Below are positions 1 to 7,180 of a DNA stretch of 40,012 bases, piece by piece; the first letter of the stretch is position 1, and every line of letters starts with the position of its first letter. The stretch lies in the NCBI GenBank assembly GCA_046728155.1, contig JBKPDY010000015.1:1-40012 (forward strand). The letters run 5' to 3'. The DNA is from CAWDLX01 sp046728155. GTDB lineage: Bacteria; Actinomycetota; Actinomycetes; Mycobacteriales; Micromonosporaceae. Under the pieces are notes generated by a model. The model was given only the letters and a program-made list of their open reading frames with translations. It made no database searches and was not told where the DNA came from. A program made the translations under genes and the position numbers.

Positions 1-98
1 CCAACGCGCTGGTCGACTGCGCGGTTCGGGCGACGCGGTGGCGGCGTATCGCCGGCGTCGTGCCGGCGACGCTGACGTTCCCAGGCACGGCCACCTGA
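1..98 (+). CDS. C-terminal end of an unidentified protein (partial)
   Basis: An open frame enters from the left edge (first full codon at base 3) and stops at 96-98. It gives about 31 residues beginning NALVDCAVRATRW and ending FPGTAT. Nearly every third codon position is G or C, as in real genes of this genome, and the next small gene begins 20 bases later on the same strand. The fragment is too short to place in a family, and no function is proposed. Confidence 0.45.
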   Translation, partial: NALVDCAVRATRWRRIAGVVPATLTFPGTAT

Positions 99-117
99 AC
101 GCGGCGATCTTCAGCAG

Positions 118-285
118 GTGATCGCGGCTCGAAGCCGTGCCACCGCGGCATCCGCCTTCTCCGCGGTCATGGCCGCCGTGGCCGGCAGTGTCGCGATTGG
201 ACTGTACGTCGTCAGCAGCGCCGAACAGCAGCGGCAGCAGCAGTACGTCCCGCAGCCGCCCACCGCCGTCGAGAGACGCCTGTGA
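118..285 (+). CDS. small single-pass membrane protein
   Basis: This 55-codon frame starts with GTG, the only plausible start between the upstream in-frame stop at 73-75 and the end of the frame. The product has a basic N-terminus (VIAARSR), one hydrophobic segment at about residues 12-33, then a short Gln- and Pro-rich tail (EQQRQQQYVPQPP). Third codon positions are strongly G/C-biased, which supports real coding. It sits between the end of an upstream gene and the nucleotidyltransferase at 318, possibly in one transcript. I do not recognise the family. Confidence 0.45.
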   Translation: MIAARSRATAASAFSAVMAAVAGSVAIGLYVVSSAEQQRQQQYVPQPPTAVERRL

Positions 286-317
286 CGTGACCAGGGCAGG
301 GCCGGAAGAATGGCCCC

Positions 318-1022
318 GTGCCTCCCGATGCGCCGAATGCCCGGTGGCAGGTCGCCCTGCGCGTTTCCGAGGCCGTGCGGGAGCGGTACGGCGCACATGT
401 GCAGGCCATCGGTGTCCACGGCTCACTCGCCCACGGCGACGATACGGACGCCAGCGATATCGACCTCGTCGTGGTCACCCGGTATCCGGACAGCGGTCCA
501 CCACCTGGCTCCCGGCGCATCGACGGGATCATCGTCGACCTGGGTGTCATCGGCACGGACGAGTATCTCCGTCATGCCCGTACGATCACTACGTCGTGGC
601 CGCTGGCCGCGGACCAGTACATCACCACGGGGTCTTTGCACGACCCGGATGGCTGGTTCCCGCAGCTGCGCGACACCCACCTGACTCACCTGGCGCGGAC
701 CGAGGGGCACGTCTTCGCCTCACTCGCCCGCGAAGCCTGGCTGCAGGCGAAGAGCGCGCAGGCCAAGGCGCGACGGCTGGCCGAGTGGTTCAAGACGGAT
801 GCCGCCATTGTTGTGCTCGGTGAGGCTCGCCTCGCGGTCGCGATTGTCGAGGGCCTGCTCACCAGGACCTACTTTCGCCACAGTGCCGACGCGGTGACCA
901 GAACCGGCGTCTCGTCCGCGCAGATCCTCGAACTGGGCGATCGGCTCAACGCACAGGCCCGGGAACTGGCCCGGCTCGGCCGGCCGGTGGACGGCACGGT
1001 CGATGACCTCCTCGGCCCGTGA
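318..1022 (+). CDS. stand-alone nucleotidyltransferase (kanamycin nucleotidyltransferase-like fold)
   Basis: The 234-residue protein carries the signature of the DNA polymerase beta-like nucleotidyltransferase superfamily near its N-terminus: Gly35-Ser36 in the sequence HGSLAHGDD, followed by Asp47 and Asp49 in SDIDL. These are the metal- and nucleotide-binding residues. The C-terminal half is helical, as in aminoglycoside nucleotidyltransferases and MNT-type domains. Such enzymes transfer a nucleoside monophosphate to a hydroxyl of a small molecule, or to a protein in MNT/HEPN systems. No HEPN partner is adjacent, so a small-molecule or resistance-type role is possible but unproven. The start is GTG. 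The gene converges on the VIT gene, with 7 bases between the two stops. Confidence 0.7.
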   Translation: MPPDAPNARWQVALRVSEAVRERYGAHVQAIGVHGSLAHGDDTDASDIDLVVVTRYPDSGPPPGSRRIDGIIVDLGVIGTDEYLRHARTITTSWPLAADQYITTGSLHDPDGWFPQLRDTHLTHLARTEGHVFASLAREAWLQAKSAQAKARRLAEWFKTDAAIVVLGEARLAVAIVEGLLTRTYFRHSADAVTRTGVSSAQILELGDRLNAQARELARLGRPVDGTVDDLLGP

Positions 1023-1029
1023 CACCAGG

Positions 1030-1734
1030 TCAGTTGACCGACGCGCCGATGAGGTGCCCGATGCCATAGGTCACCCCGGCCGCGGCGGCACCGAGGACCA
1101 GTTGGCGCAGACCGGAGACCCACCACGGACGATGGGTGAAGCGGGCGACGAGGGCGCCCGCGACAAAGAGCCCGAGGCCGCCGGCGAGCAGAGCCGGCCA
1201 GAGAACTCTGGCGCCGAGGACGTAGGGAAGCAACGGGATAAGCGCGCCGACGGCGAAACAGACGAAGGACGAGAAGGCCGCCGTCCACGGACTGGGCTGC
1301 TCCTCGGGGTCGATCCCGAGCTCCTCCCGGGCGTGCACTCGCAGCGCTTCGGTCGGGTTGGTGTGCACCACCGTGGCGACCTCGCGGGCCAGGTCGGCCG
1401 GCAGCCCTCGCTCGATCCAGGCCTGGGCCAGCTCTTCGATCTCGGTGGCGGGGTTGCGCTCCAGCTCCCGGCGCTCCTTCTCCACCTCGGCCGCGACCTG
1501 CTCGGTCTGAGTCCGGACCGAGGTGTACTCCCCCAGCGCCATCGAGACCGCGCCGGCCACCAGCCCGGCCGTACCGGTGATCACGATTGCCTCCGGAGCC
1601 ACGCCGCCACCGCCGACGCCGGCAATCAGTCCGATGTTGGATACGAGCCCGTCCATGGCGCCGAAGACGGCCGCCCGCAACCACCCTCCGGAGACATCGG
1701 CGTGGTGGTCGCCGGGCGGTCTGGGCCTGGTCAC
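1030..1734 (-). CDS. VIT/CCC1-family membrane protein (iron/manganese transporter-like)
   Basis: The 234-residue protein is of the VIT1/CCC1 (DUF125) type. It has two N-terminal membrane segments (about residues 10-62, including FGAMDGLVSN and MALGEYTSV), a charged cytoplasmic helical insert (residues ~65-135, Glu/Arg-rich, the metal-binding region in this family), and three C-terminal membrane segments. Family members move Fe2+ or Mn2+ out of the cytosol. The chosen GTG start overlaps the stop of map in a GTGA arrangement (4 bases), so translation is probably coupled to map. A longer in-frame extension upstream lies inside map and was not used. Confidence 0.85.
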   Translation of the reverse strand: MTRPRPPGDHHADVSGGWLRAAVFGAMDGLVSNIGLIAGVGGGGVAPEAIVITGTAGLVAGAVSMALGEYTSVRTQTEQVAAEVEKERRELERNPATEIEELAQAWIERGLPADLAREVATVVHTNPTEALRVHAREELGIDPEEQPSPWTAAFSSFVCFAVGALIPLLPYVLGARVLWPALLAGGLGLFVAGALVARFTHRPWWVSGLRQLVLGAAAAGVTYGIGHLIGASVN

Positions 1735-2585
1735 GGGAGCGTCAGGATCTCGTACCCCGAGTCGGTCACGGCGATCATGTGCTCGAACTGTGCCGTCCAC
1801 CGGCGGTCCTTGGTCACCACTGTCCATCCGTCATCCCACATGTCGTGCCGGTACGTGCCCAGCGTGATCATCGGCTCGATGGTGAATGTCATCCCCGGCG
1901 CCATGACGGTTTCGAGCTCTGGATTGTCGAAGTGCGGGACGAATAGGCCGGAGTGGAATGTCTCGCCGATGCCGTGACCGCCGAACGCCCGCACCACGCC
2001 GTACCCGAAGCGCTTGGCGTACGCCTCGATGACCCGTCCGATCACATTGAGCGGACGCCCGGGCGCTACCGCCTTGACGCCACGCATCGTCGCCTCGCGC
2101 GTACGGTCAACCAGGAGTCGCGCCTCGTCGGAGACGTTGCCCACGCAGAAGGTCTGGTTGGTGTCGCCGTGAACGCCGTCGAGGTACGCGGTCACGTCGA
2201 CGTTGATGATGTCGCCATCCTCGATCACCGTCGAATCCGGGATGCCGTGGCAGATGACCTCGTTCAGGCTGGTGCAGCAGGACTTCGGGAAGCCCTTGTA
2301 TCCCAGCGTCGACGGGTACGCGCCGTGGTCGCAGAGGAACTCGTGCACGACCCGGTCAACCTCGTCGGTGGTGACACCCGGCTTGCAGTGCTCGCCGGCG
2401 AGCACGACCGCCTGCGCCGCGAGCCGGCCGGCGACCCGCATGCGGTCGATGATCTCGGGCGTCTGCACGGTCCGGTTCGATCGCGTCGGCTCCGTCTTCC
2501 CGACATACTCGGGACGGGCGATCCACGCGGGCACCTCCCGCCACGGGGAGATCCGCCCGGGCGCCAGCGGTGCGCGAGCGCTCAT
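1731..2585 (-). CDS. map: methionine aminopeptidase, type I
   Basis: The 284-residue protein removes the initiator methionine from nascent proteins. All dinuclear-metal ligands are present: Asp130, Asp141 (NVDVTAYLDGVHGD), His204 (GHGIG), Glu237 (TIEPM) and Glu268 (QFEH), with the substrate-binding His113 (CHGIPD). The start at MSARAPLAPG was chosen because it aligns with the ~40-residue N-terminal extension typical of actinobacterial MapB (SPWREVPAWIARPEYVGK). An ATG 54 bases upstream is also in frame. It lies 3' of the glnA4-type amine genes, the same neighbourhood as mapB-glnA4 in Mycobacterium tuberculosis. Confidence 0.96.
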   Translation of the reverse strand: MSARAPLAPGRISPWREVPAWIARPEYVGKTEPTRSNRTVQTPEIIDRMRVAGRLAAQAVVLAGEHCKPGVTTDEVDRVVHEFLCDHGAYPSTLGYKGFPKSCCTSLNEVICHGIPDSTVIEDGDIINVDVTAYLDGVHGDTNQTFCVGNVSDEARLLVDRTREATMRGVKAVAPGRPLNVIGRVIEAYAKRFGYGVVRAFGGHGIGETFHSGLFVPHFDNPELETVMAPGMTFTIEPMITLGTYRHDMWDDGWTVVTKDRRWTAQFEHMIAVTDSGYEILTLP

Positions 2586-2692
2586 GCGGGGCTCGCAGAT
2601 TCGGTCCGGCTCCGTCCAGGCGCCGCCGGACCGCTCCACTCACTCATGTCCCGACTCTAACCGCCACCGTGGGTTGGTCAGGCCACGGCCCG

Positions 2693-2709
2693 CAAGCCGT
2701 CAAGGCTTG
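2693..2709 (-). terminator. hairpin downstream of the amine-catabolism operon
   Basis: A perfect 6-base inverted repeat (CAAGCC, 5-base loop, GGCTTG) lies about 64 bases after the stop of the gamma-glutamyl hydrolase gene and before map. There is no T-tract. A weak transcription terminator is the likeliest reading. Confidence 0.35.
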
Positions 2710-2772
2710 ACCCGGTTCCTCAGCGTCCGGGACGAGGCGAGGTCCCCACGCGGGCGCCTGGCCGAGCCGCCG

Positions 2773-3471
2773 CTATGGCCGCCCGGCCGCCGCCTCGACG
2801 AGCGCGGTGAAGACCCGATGGTCGTCGGTATCCTCAGGGTGCCATTGCACGCCGAGGACGAATGTGTGCCGCGGGTCCTCAGCCACCTCGATGAGGCCGT
2901 CGGCCGGGCACCATCCGGTCGCACGCAGCGACCCCACGTCCGCGATGCCCTGGTGATGGAATGAGTTCACGGCCACCTCGTCGCCGAGGACCTTGTGCGA
3001 CAGGGATCCGGGCTCGACCCTTACCGGATGCCCGCCGTGGCGCGGCTCGCCCGCCGGGCGGTGCCGGTCGGTGCCGAGCACGTCCGGCAGGTGTTGATGC
3101 AACCGGCCACCGTACTGCACCGCCATCAGCTGAAGCCCCCGACACACACCCAGCACGGGCAGATCCCGTTCGACAGCTGATCGAAGCAACAGCATCTCGG
3201 CGGTGTCGCGCTGCGGCCGACTGACGACTGTCTCGTGTGGAGTCTCGCCGTACCAGTGCGGCTCGAGGTCTGACCCTCCACACAGGACGAGGCCGTCGAG
3301 GTGGTCGAGCACGTCCGTTCCGGGGTCGTCGGAGGGGATCAGCACGGCCCGGCCACCGCACGCGTTCACGGCGCGGACGTAGGCGAGCGGGAGTGAAACG
3401 CAGGTCAATTCGCGGCCGGAGAGCCGCTGCGGCTCCGCGTACGTGGTCATGCCGATCAGCGGACGCCCCAT
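2773..3471 (-). CDS. PuuD-like gamma-glutamyl amide hydrolase (class I glutamine amidotransferase, peptidase C26)
   Basis: The 232-residue protein has the class I GATase nucleophile elbow LGVCRGLQ with Cys110, and the other triad members His211 and Glu213 in GVQWHPED. There is no synthetase domain, and the length and the N-terminal PLIGMTTYAE match PuuD/IpuF-type hydrolases. These cleave a gamma-glutamylated amino acid to glutamate plus the free acid. The start is fixed by GGAGG 8 bases before ATG; a further-upstream ATG has no such site. It is the last gene of the glnA-ALDH-SDR-hydrolase set and corresponds to Rv2859c beside glnA4 in M. tuberculosis. The hydrolysed substrate (gamma-glutamylglycine or gamma-glutamyl-GABA) is inferred. 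Confidence 0.88.
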   Translation of the reverse strand: MGRPLIGMTTYAEPQRLSGRELTCVSLPLAYVRAVNACGGRAVLIPSDDPGTDVLDHLDGLVLCGGSDLEPHWYGETPHETVVSRPQRDTAEMLLLRSAVERDLPVLGVCRGLQLMAVQYGGRLHQHLPDVLGTDRHRPAGEPRHGGHPVRVEPGSLSHKVLGDEVAVNSFHHQGIADVGSLRATGWCPADGLIEVAEDPRHTFVLGVQWHPEDTDDHRVFTALVEAAAGRP

Positions 3472-3488
3472 GATCGCCTCCTTCAGGT

Positions 3489-3504
3489 TCCCTGTTAGCA
3501 GGGA
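3489..3504 (-). promoter_or_regulatory. intercistronic hairpin just before the hydrolase ribosome-binding site
   Basis: A perfect 6-base stem (TCCCTG, loop of 4, CAGGGA) lies between the SDR stop and the hydrolase start, only a few bases upstream of its Shine-Dalgarno sequence. It could tune expression of the last gene by attenuation, processing or mRNA protection. Function is inferred from position only. Confidence 0.4.
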
Positions 3505-3548
3505 CGCCGGCTTGTACACAATCCGTTGGTAACCCGTCCGGCCGAACG

Positions 3549-4316
3549 TCAGAGCGGGGTGACGTAGGCCCCCGTGATGCCGCCGTCGACGACGAACGTC
3601 GACGCCGTGATGAACGAGGCGTCGTCGCTCGCCAGAAAGGCCACTGTGGATGCGATCTCCTCGGGTTGGGCAAAGCGTCCCATCGGTATGTGAACCATTC
3701 GACGGGCCGCCCGCTCGGGATCCTTCGCAAAGAGCTCCATCAGGAGCGGCGTGGCGACCGGGCCCGGGCAGAGCGCGTTGACGCGGATTCCTTCCCGGGC
3801 GAACTGAACACCCAGTTCACGGGTCATCGCGAGCACCCCGCCCTTGCTCGCGGTGTACGAGACCTGGGAGGTCGCCGCGCCCATGAGGGCGACGAAGCTC
3901 GCCGTATTGATGATCGAGCCCGTGCCCCGCCGTTGCATGTGCGGGATGGCGTACTTGCAGCACAGGTACACCGACGTGAGGTTGACCCGCTGCACCCGTT
4001 CCCAGGCGTCGAGTCCGGTGGTGAGAATCGAGTCGTCCTCGGCCGGAGAGATGCCGGCGTTGTTGAAGGCGATATCGAGCCGACCGTACATCCCGGCCAC
4101 CGCGGCGTAGAGCTCGGCCACCGCCGGCTCGGAGGATACATCGCAGGCGATGAATGCTCCACCTACCTCGTCCGCCGCGGCCTTTCCGGTCGCCTCGTCC
4201 AGGTCGACGGCCACGACCCGAGCACCCTCGGCACCGAACCGACGGGCGGTCGCCCGCCCGATCCCGCTGCCGGCACCCGTGATGACGGCGACCCGTCCCT
4301 CCAGCCGACCCTCCAC
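3549..4316 (-). CDS. short-chain dehydrogenase/reductase (SDR), classical type
   Basis: The 255-residue classical SDR has the dinucleotide-binding TGAGSGIG (residues 13-20), NNAG (85-88), and the catalytic set Asn112, Ser140, Tyr154 and Lys158 (SYTASKG). An acidic residue (Asp39) follows the second beta strand, which favours NAD over NADP. It lies between the aldehyde dehydrogenase and the gamma-glutamyl hydrolase on the same strand and corresponds to Rv2857c in the mycobacterial glnA4 neighbourhood. In this setting it could oxidise the alcohol of a gamma-glutamylated amino-alcohol to an aldehyde. Automated annotation might call it 3-oxoacyl-ACP reductase, for which the context gives no support. 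Confidence 0.9.
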   Translation of the reverse strand: MEGRLEGRVAVITGAGSGIGRATARRFGAEGARVVAVDLDEATGKAAADEVGGAFIACDVSSEPAVAELYAAVAGMYGRLDIAFNNAGISPAEDDSILTTGLDAWERVQRVNLTSVYLCCKYAIPHMQRRGTGSIINTASFVALMGAATSQVSYTASKGGVLAMTRELGVQFAREGIRVNALCPGPVATPLLMELFAKDPERAARRMVHIPMGRFAQPEEIASTVAFLASDDASFITASTFVVDGGITGAYVTPL

Positions 4317-4335
4317 GACCCAACCTCCTGACTGT

Positions 4336-5694
4336 CTACTCTGTACTGAAGAAGACGTTCTTCACGTCGGTGAACGAGGCGAGCGCGTCCGGCCCCAGCT
4401 CCCGCCCGAGCCCCGACTGCTTCATCCCGCCGAACGGTGTCCAGTACCGGACCGATGAGTGGGAGTTCACGCTGAGGTTGCCCGACTCGACACCGCGCGC
4501 GACCCTGATCGCCCGGCCGAGATCACGGGTCCAGATCGAACCCGAGAGCCCGTAGACGGAGTCGTTGGCGAGCCGGAGCGCCTCCTCCTCGTCATCGAAC
4601 CGCAGCACCGACACGACCGGGCCGAAGATCTCCTCCCGCCAATGCCGCTCCTGGCCGGTGTGGGCCAGCAGCACAGTCGGTGGGTACCAGAACCCGGCCC
4701 CGTGTGGCGCGCCGCCACGGAAGGCGACATCGGCCGCGTCCACATAGGACTCCACAACCTCGCGCTGGGCGGCCGAGATGAGCGGGCCCATCTCAGCGGT
4801 CTCGAGGCTCGGGTCCTCCACCCGGAACGCCCGTACGGCCGGCTCGAACAGCTCGAGGAACGTCTCGTACGCCGGACGCTGAACCAGGATCCGGCTGCGC
4901 GCACAGCAGTCCTGCCCGGCGTTGTCGAACACCGAGTACGGCGCGCTTGCGGCCGCCTTCTCAAGATCGGCGTCGGCGAACACGATATTGGCGCTCTTCC
5001 CGCCGAGTTCCAGCGTGAGCCGCTTCACCTGGTCGGCGCAGCCACGCATGATGCGTTGACCCACCTCGGTCGAGCCGGTGAAGCAGATCTTACGCACGGC
5101 CGGATGGGCGATGAACCGCTCGCCGACGACGCTCCCTTTGCCGGGCACCACGGTGAAGACGCCGTCGGGAATCCCGGCCTCGAGCGCCAGCTCCGCCAGC
5201 CGTACGGCCGTCAGCGGCGTCAGTTCGGCTGGCTTGAGTACGACCGTGTTACCGGCCGCCAGCGCCGGCGCGAAGCCCCATCCCGCAATCGGCATCGGGA
5301 AGTTCCACGGCACGATCACGCCGACGACACCCAGCGGTTCATGAAACGTCACGTCCATCCCGCCCGGTACCGGGATCTGCCGCCCGGTCAGGCGCTCTGG
5401 CGCGGCCGCGTAGTACGTGAGCACGTTACGGACGTTGCCGGCCTCCCAGCGTGCGTTGGCGACGGTGTGGCCCGAGTTGCGTACCTCGAGCGCGGCGAGC
5501 TCCTCGGCGTGCGACTCCACAACGGACCCGAACCGACGCAGCAACTCACCCCGCTCGGCCGGTGGAAGCCGTCGCCATGGGTCGAACGCCTGCCGCGCGC
5601 GTTGGATCGCCTCGTCTGTCTCGTCCGCGGTGGAGTGCGGGACCCTGGCGACGATCTCCTCGGTCGCCGGGTTGATGACGGGGTGCACTGTCAC
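4336..5694 (-). CDS. NAD(P)-dependent aldehyde dehydrogenase
   Basis: The 452-residue ALDH has the oxyanion Asn131 (PWNF), cofactor Lys154 (LKPAE), general base Glu229 (LELGG) and nucleophile Cys263 (NAGQDC). It oxidises an aldehyde to a carboxylic acid. It is slightly shorter than the usual 480-500 residues, but no motif is missing. The GTG start overlaps the stop of the glutamine-synthetase gene (GTGA), so the two are translationally coupled. It corresponds to aldC (Rv2858c) beside glnA4 in M. tuberculosis. The probable substrate is a gamma-glutamylated aminoaldehyde made by the neighbouring enzymes (inferred). Confidence 0.93.
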   Translation of the reverse strand: MTVHPVINPATEEIVARVPHSTADETDEAIQRARQAFDPWRRLPPAERGELLRRFGSVVESHAEELAALEVRNSGHTVANARWEAGNVRNVLTYYAAAPERLTGRQIPVPGGMDVTFHEPLGVVGVIVPWNFPMPIAGWGFAPALAAGNTVVLKPAELTPLTAVRLAELALEAGIPDGVFTVVPGKGSVVGERFIAHPAVRKICFTGSTEVGQRIMRGCADQVKRLTLELGGKSANIVFADADLEKAAASAPYSVFDNAGQDCCARSRILVQRPAYETFLELFEPAVRAFRVEDPSLETAEMGPLISAAQREVVESYVDAADVAFRGGAPHGAGFWYPPTVLLAHTGQERHWREEIFGPVVSVLRFDDEEEALRLANDSVYGLSGSIWTRDLGRAIRVARGVESGNLSVNSHSSVRYWTPFGGMKQSGLGRELGPDALASFTDVKNVFFSTE

Positions 5695-7052
5695 AGCCGC
5701 TCGAACCCCCGGAACAGTTCCCAGTCCGTGACCGCGGCCTCGTAGGCGGCCAGCTCGATCGCGGCCGCGTTCGCGTAATGGGCGACCACCTCGTCCCCGA
5801 ATGCGGCCAGGGCGATCGGACTCGGCTGCCACAGTTGGGCGGCTTCGCGTAGCGTCGTCGGGACCCGGGGCGCGTCGGCGTCGTCGTAGGCGTTGCCCGG
5901 CAGAGCCGCCTCGAGCTCGAGCTCGTTCTCGATGCCGTGCACCGCGGCGGCGGACATCGCGGCCAGGGCGAGGTACGGGTTGACATCGCCGCCCGGCACC
6001 CGGTTCTCGATCCGCAACGAGGCGCCGTGGCCCACAAGCCTCAGCGCACACGTCCGGTTGTCCTTGCCCCACCGCACCGCCGTCGGGGCGAATGTGCCCG
6101 GCTGGTAACGCTTGTAGGAGTTGATGTTCGGCGCGTAGCACAGGGTGAGATCGCGCATCGAGGCGAGCAGGCCCGCGACGACGCGCCGGCCGACCCCGGA
6201 GAGCCCGTCGCCGTCTCCCGCCATGGCCGGCGCGCCGTCGGTCGTACGCAGCGAGAAGTGGATGTGGCAAGAGTTGCCCTCGCGCTGGTTCGGCTTGGCC
6301 ATGAACGTCAGCGACATGCCTTCCTGGGCGGCGATCTCCTTCGCGCCGAGCTTGTAGATGGCGTGGTTGTCGGCCGTGGTGAGCGCCTTGGCGTACCGGA
6401 ACGCGATCTCGTGCTGGCCGAGGTTGCACTCCCCCTTGGCACTCTCCGGCTGCAGCCCGGCGCCGGCCATCTCCACCCGGATTCGACGCAGCAGCGGCTC
6501 GATCCTCGACGTACCCAGCAGCGAATAGTCCACATTGTACAGATTGGCTGGCGTGAGGTCCCGGTATCCGCGCTGCCAAGCTTGCTCGTATGAGTCCTTG
6601 TAGACGCAGAACTCCAACTCGGTGCCGGCGTACGCGTACAGACCGTGCTCGGCGAGCCGGTCGAGTTGACGACGCAGGATCTGGCGTGGAGAAGCCACGA
6701 CGGGTGAGCCGTCGAACCAGGTGAGGTCGGCCATCAGCATGGCGGTGCCCGGTTGCCACGGGACCCGGCGCAGGGTGGTGAGGTCGGGCACCATGGCAAA
6801 GTCGCCGTACCCCCGTTCCCAGCTGGACATGGCGTATCCGCCGACCGTGTTCATGTCGACATCGACGGCGAGCAGGTAGTTGCAGCCCTCGGTGCCATGC
6901 CGCAGCACCTCGTCGAGGAAGAACTCGGCGTGCAGGCGCTTGCCCTGCAACCGCCCCTGCATGTCCACAATGGCCAGTACGACGGTGTCGATCGCCCCCG
7001 CCTCGACCGCGAGCTCCAGCTCCTCGACACCCAGCACGGGCTCGTTCCTCAT
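5691..7052 (-). CDS. glnA4: glutamine-synthetase-like gamma-glutamyl amine ligase (GlnA4 type)
   Basis: The 453-residue protein is of the glutamine synthetase family. It has the catalytic-domain elements ELEF, ESAKGECNLGQHE, the NQREGNSCHIHFSL histidine motif, and the RWGKDN and RIENRVPGGDVNPY arginine/phosphate region. It belongs with the GlnA3/GlnA4 paralogues that ligate glutamate to amines rather than making glutamine: it sits beside ALDH, SDR and PuuD-like genes, and the set map-glnA4-Rv2859c-aldC-Rv2857c of M. tuberculosis is recovered here. In Streptomyces, GlnA4 makes gamma-glutamylethanolamide and GlnA3 makes gamma-glutamylpolyamines, so the exact amine here is open. The ATG start has GGAGG about 9 bases upstream; an earlier in-frame ATG lacks one. 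Confidence 0.85.
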   Translation of the reverse strand: MRNEPVLGVEELELAVEAGAIDTVVLAIVDMQGRLQGKRLHAEFFLDEVLRHGTEGCNYLLAVDVDMNTVGGYAMSSWERGYGDFAMVPDLTTLRRVPWQPGTAMLMADLTWFDGSPVVASPRQILRRQLDRLAEHGLYAYAGTELEFCVYKDSYEQAWQRGYRDLTPANLYNVDYSLLGTSRIEPLLRRIRVEMAGAGLQPESAKGECNLGQHEIAFRYAKALTTADNHAIYKLGAKEIAAQEGMSLTFMAKPNQREGNSCHIHFSLRTTDGAPAMAGDGDGLSGVGRRVVAGLLASMRDLTLCYAPNINSYKRYQPGTFAPTAVRWGKDNRTCALRLVGHGASLRIENRVPGGDVNPYLALAAMSAAAVHGIENELELEAALPGNAYDDADAPRVPTTLREAAQLWQPSPIALAAFGDEVVAHYANAAAIELAAYEAAVTDWELFRGFERL

Positions 7053-7128
7053 GCGGCGCACCTCCAGTCGTACCTTAATGGTCTGAGTCCGTTCCATAAA
7101 GTGCCCGGCTGAGCTGATCGGCAGAACA

Positions 7129-7137
7129 GGTCGGACC
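7129..7137. promoter_or_regulatory. candidate FadR/GntR operator core upstream of the glnA4 operon
   Basis: GGTCGGACC matches the GGTCNGACC core of FCD-type GntR (FadR-like) operators and lies about 77 bases upstream of the glnA4 start. A degenerate second half-site, TGGTCTGAG, lies at 7079-7087. The same core occurs in a longer palindrome at 11828-11842. Regulation by the FadR-like protein at 8295-9113 is inferred. Confidence 0.45.
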
Positions 7138-7180
7138 CGACCACCTCAACCGATCAAAGCCAGTCGATATGTTCTCGCCC

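Noticed and set aside
4336..6759. A single 807-codon protein joining aldehyde dehydrogenase to upstream sequence
   Set aside because: The upstream part is an out-of-frame reading of the glutamine-synthetase-like gene; the ALDH has its own GTG start overlapping that gene's stop.
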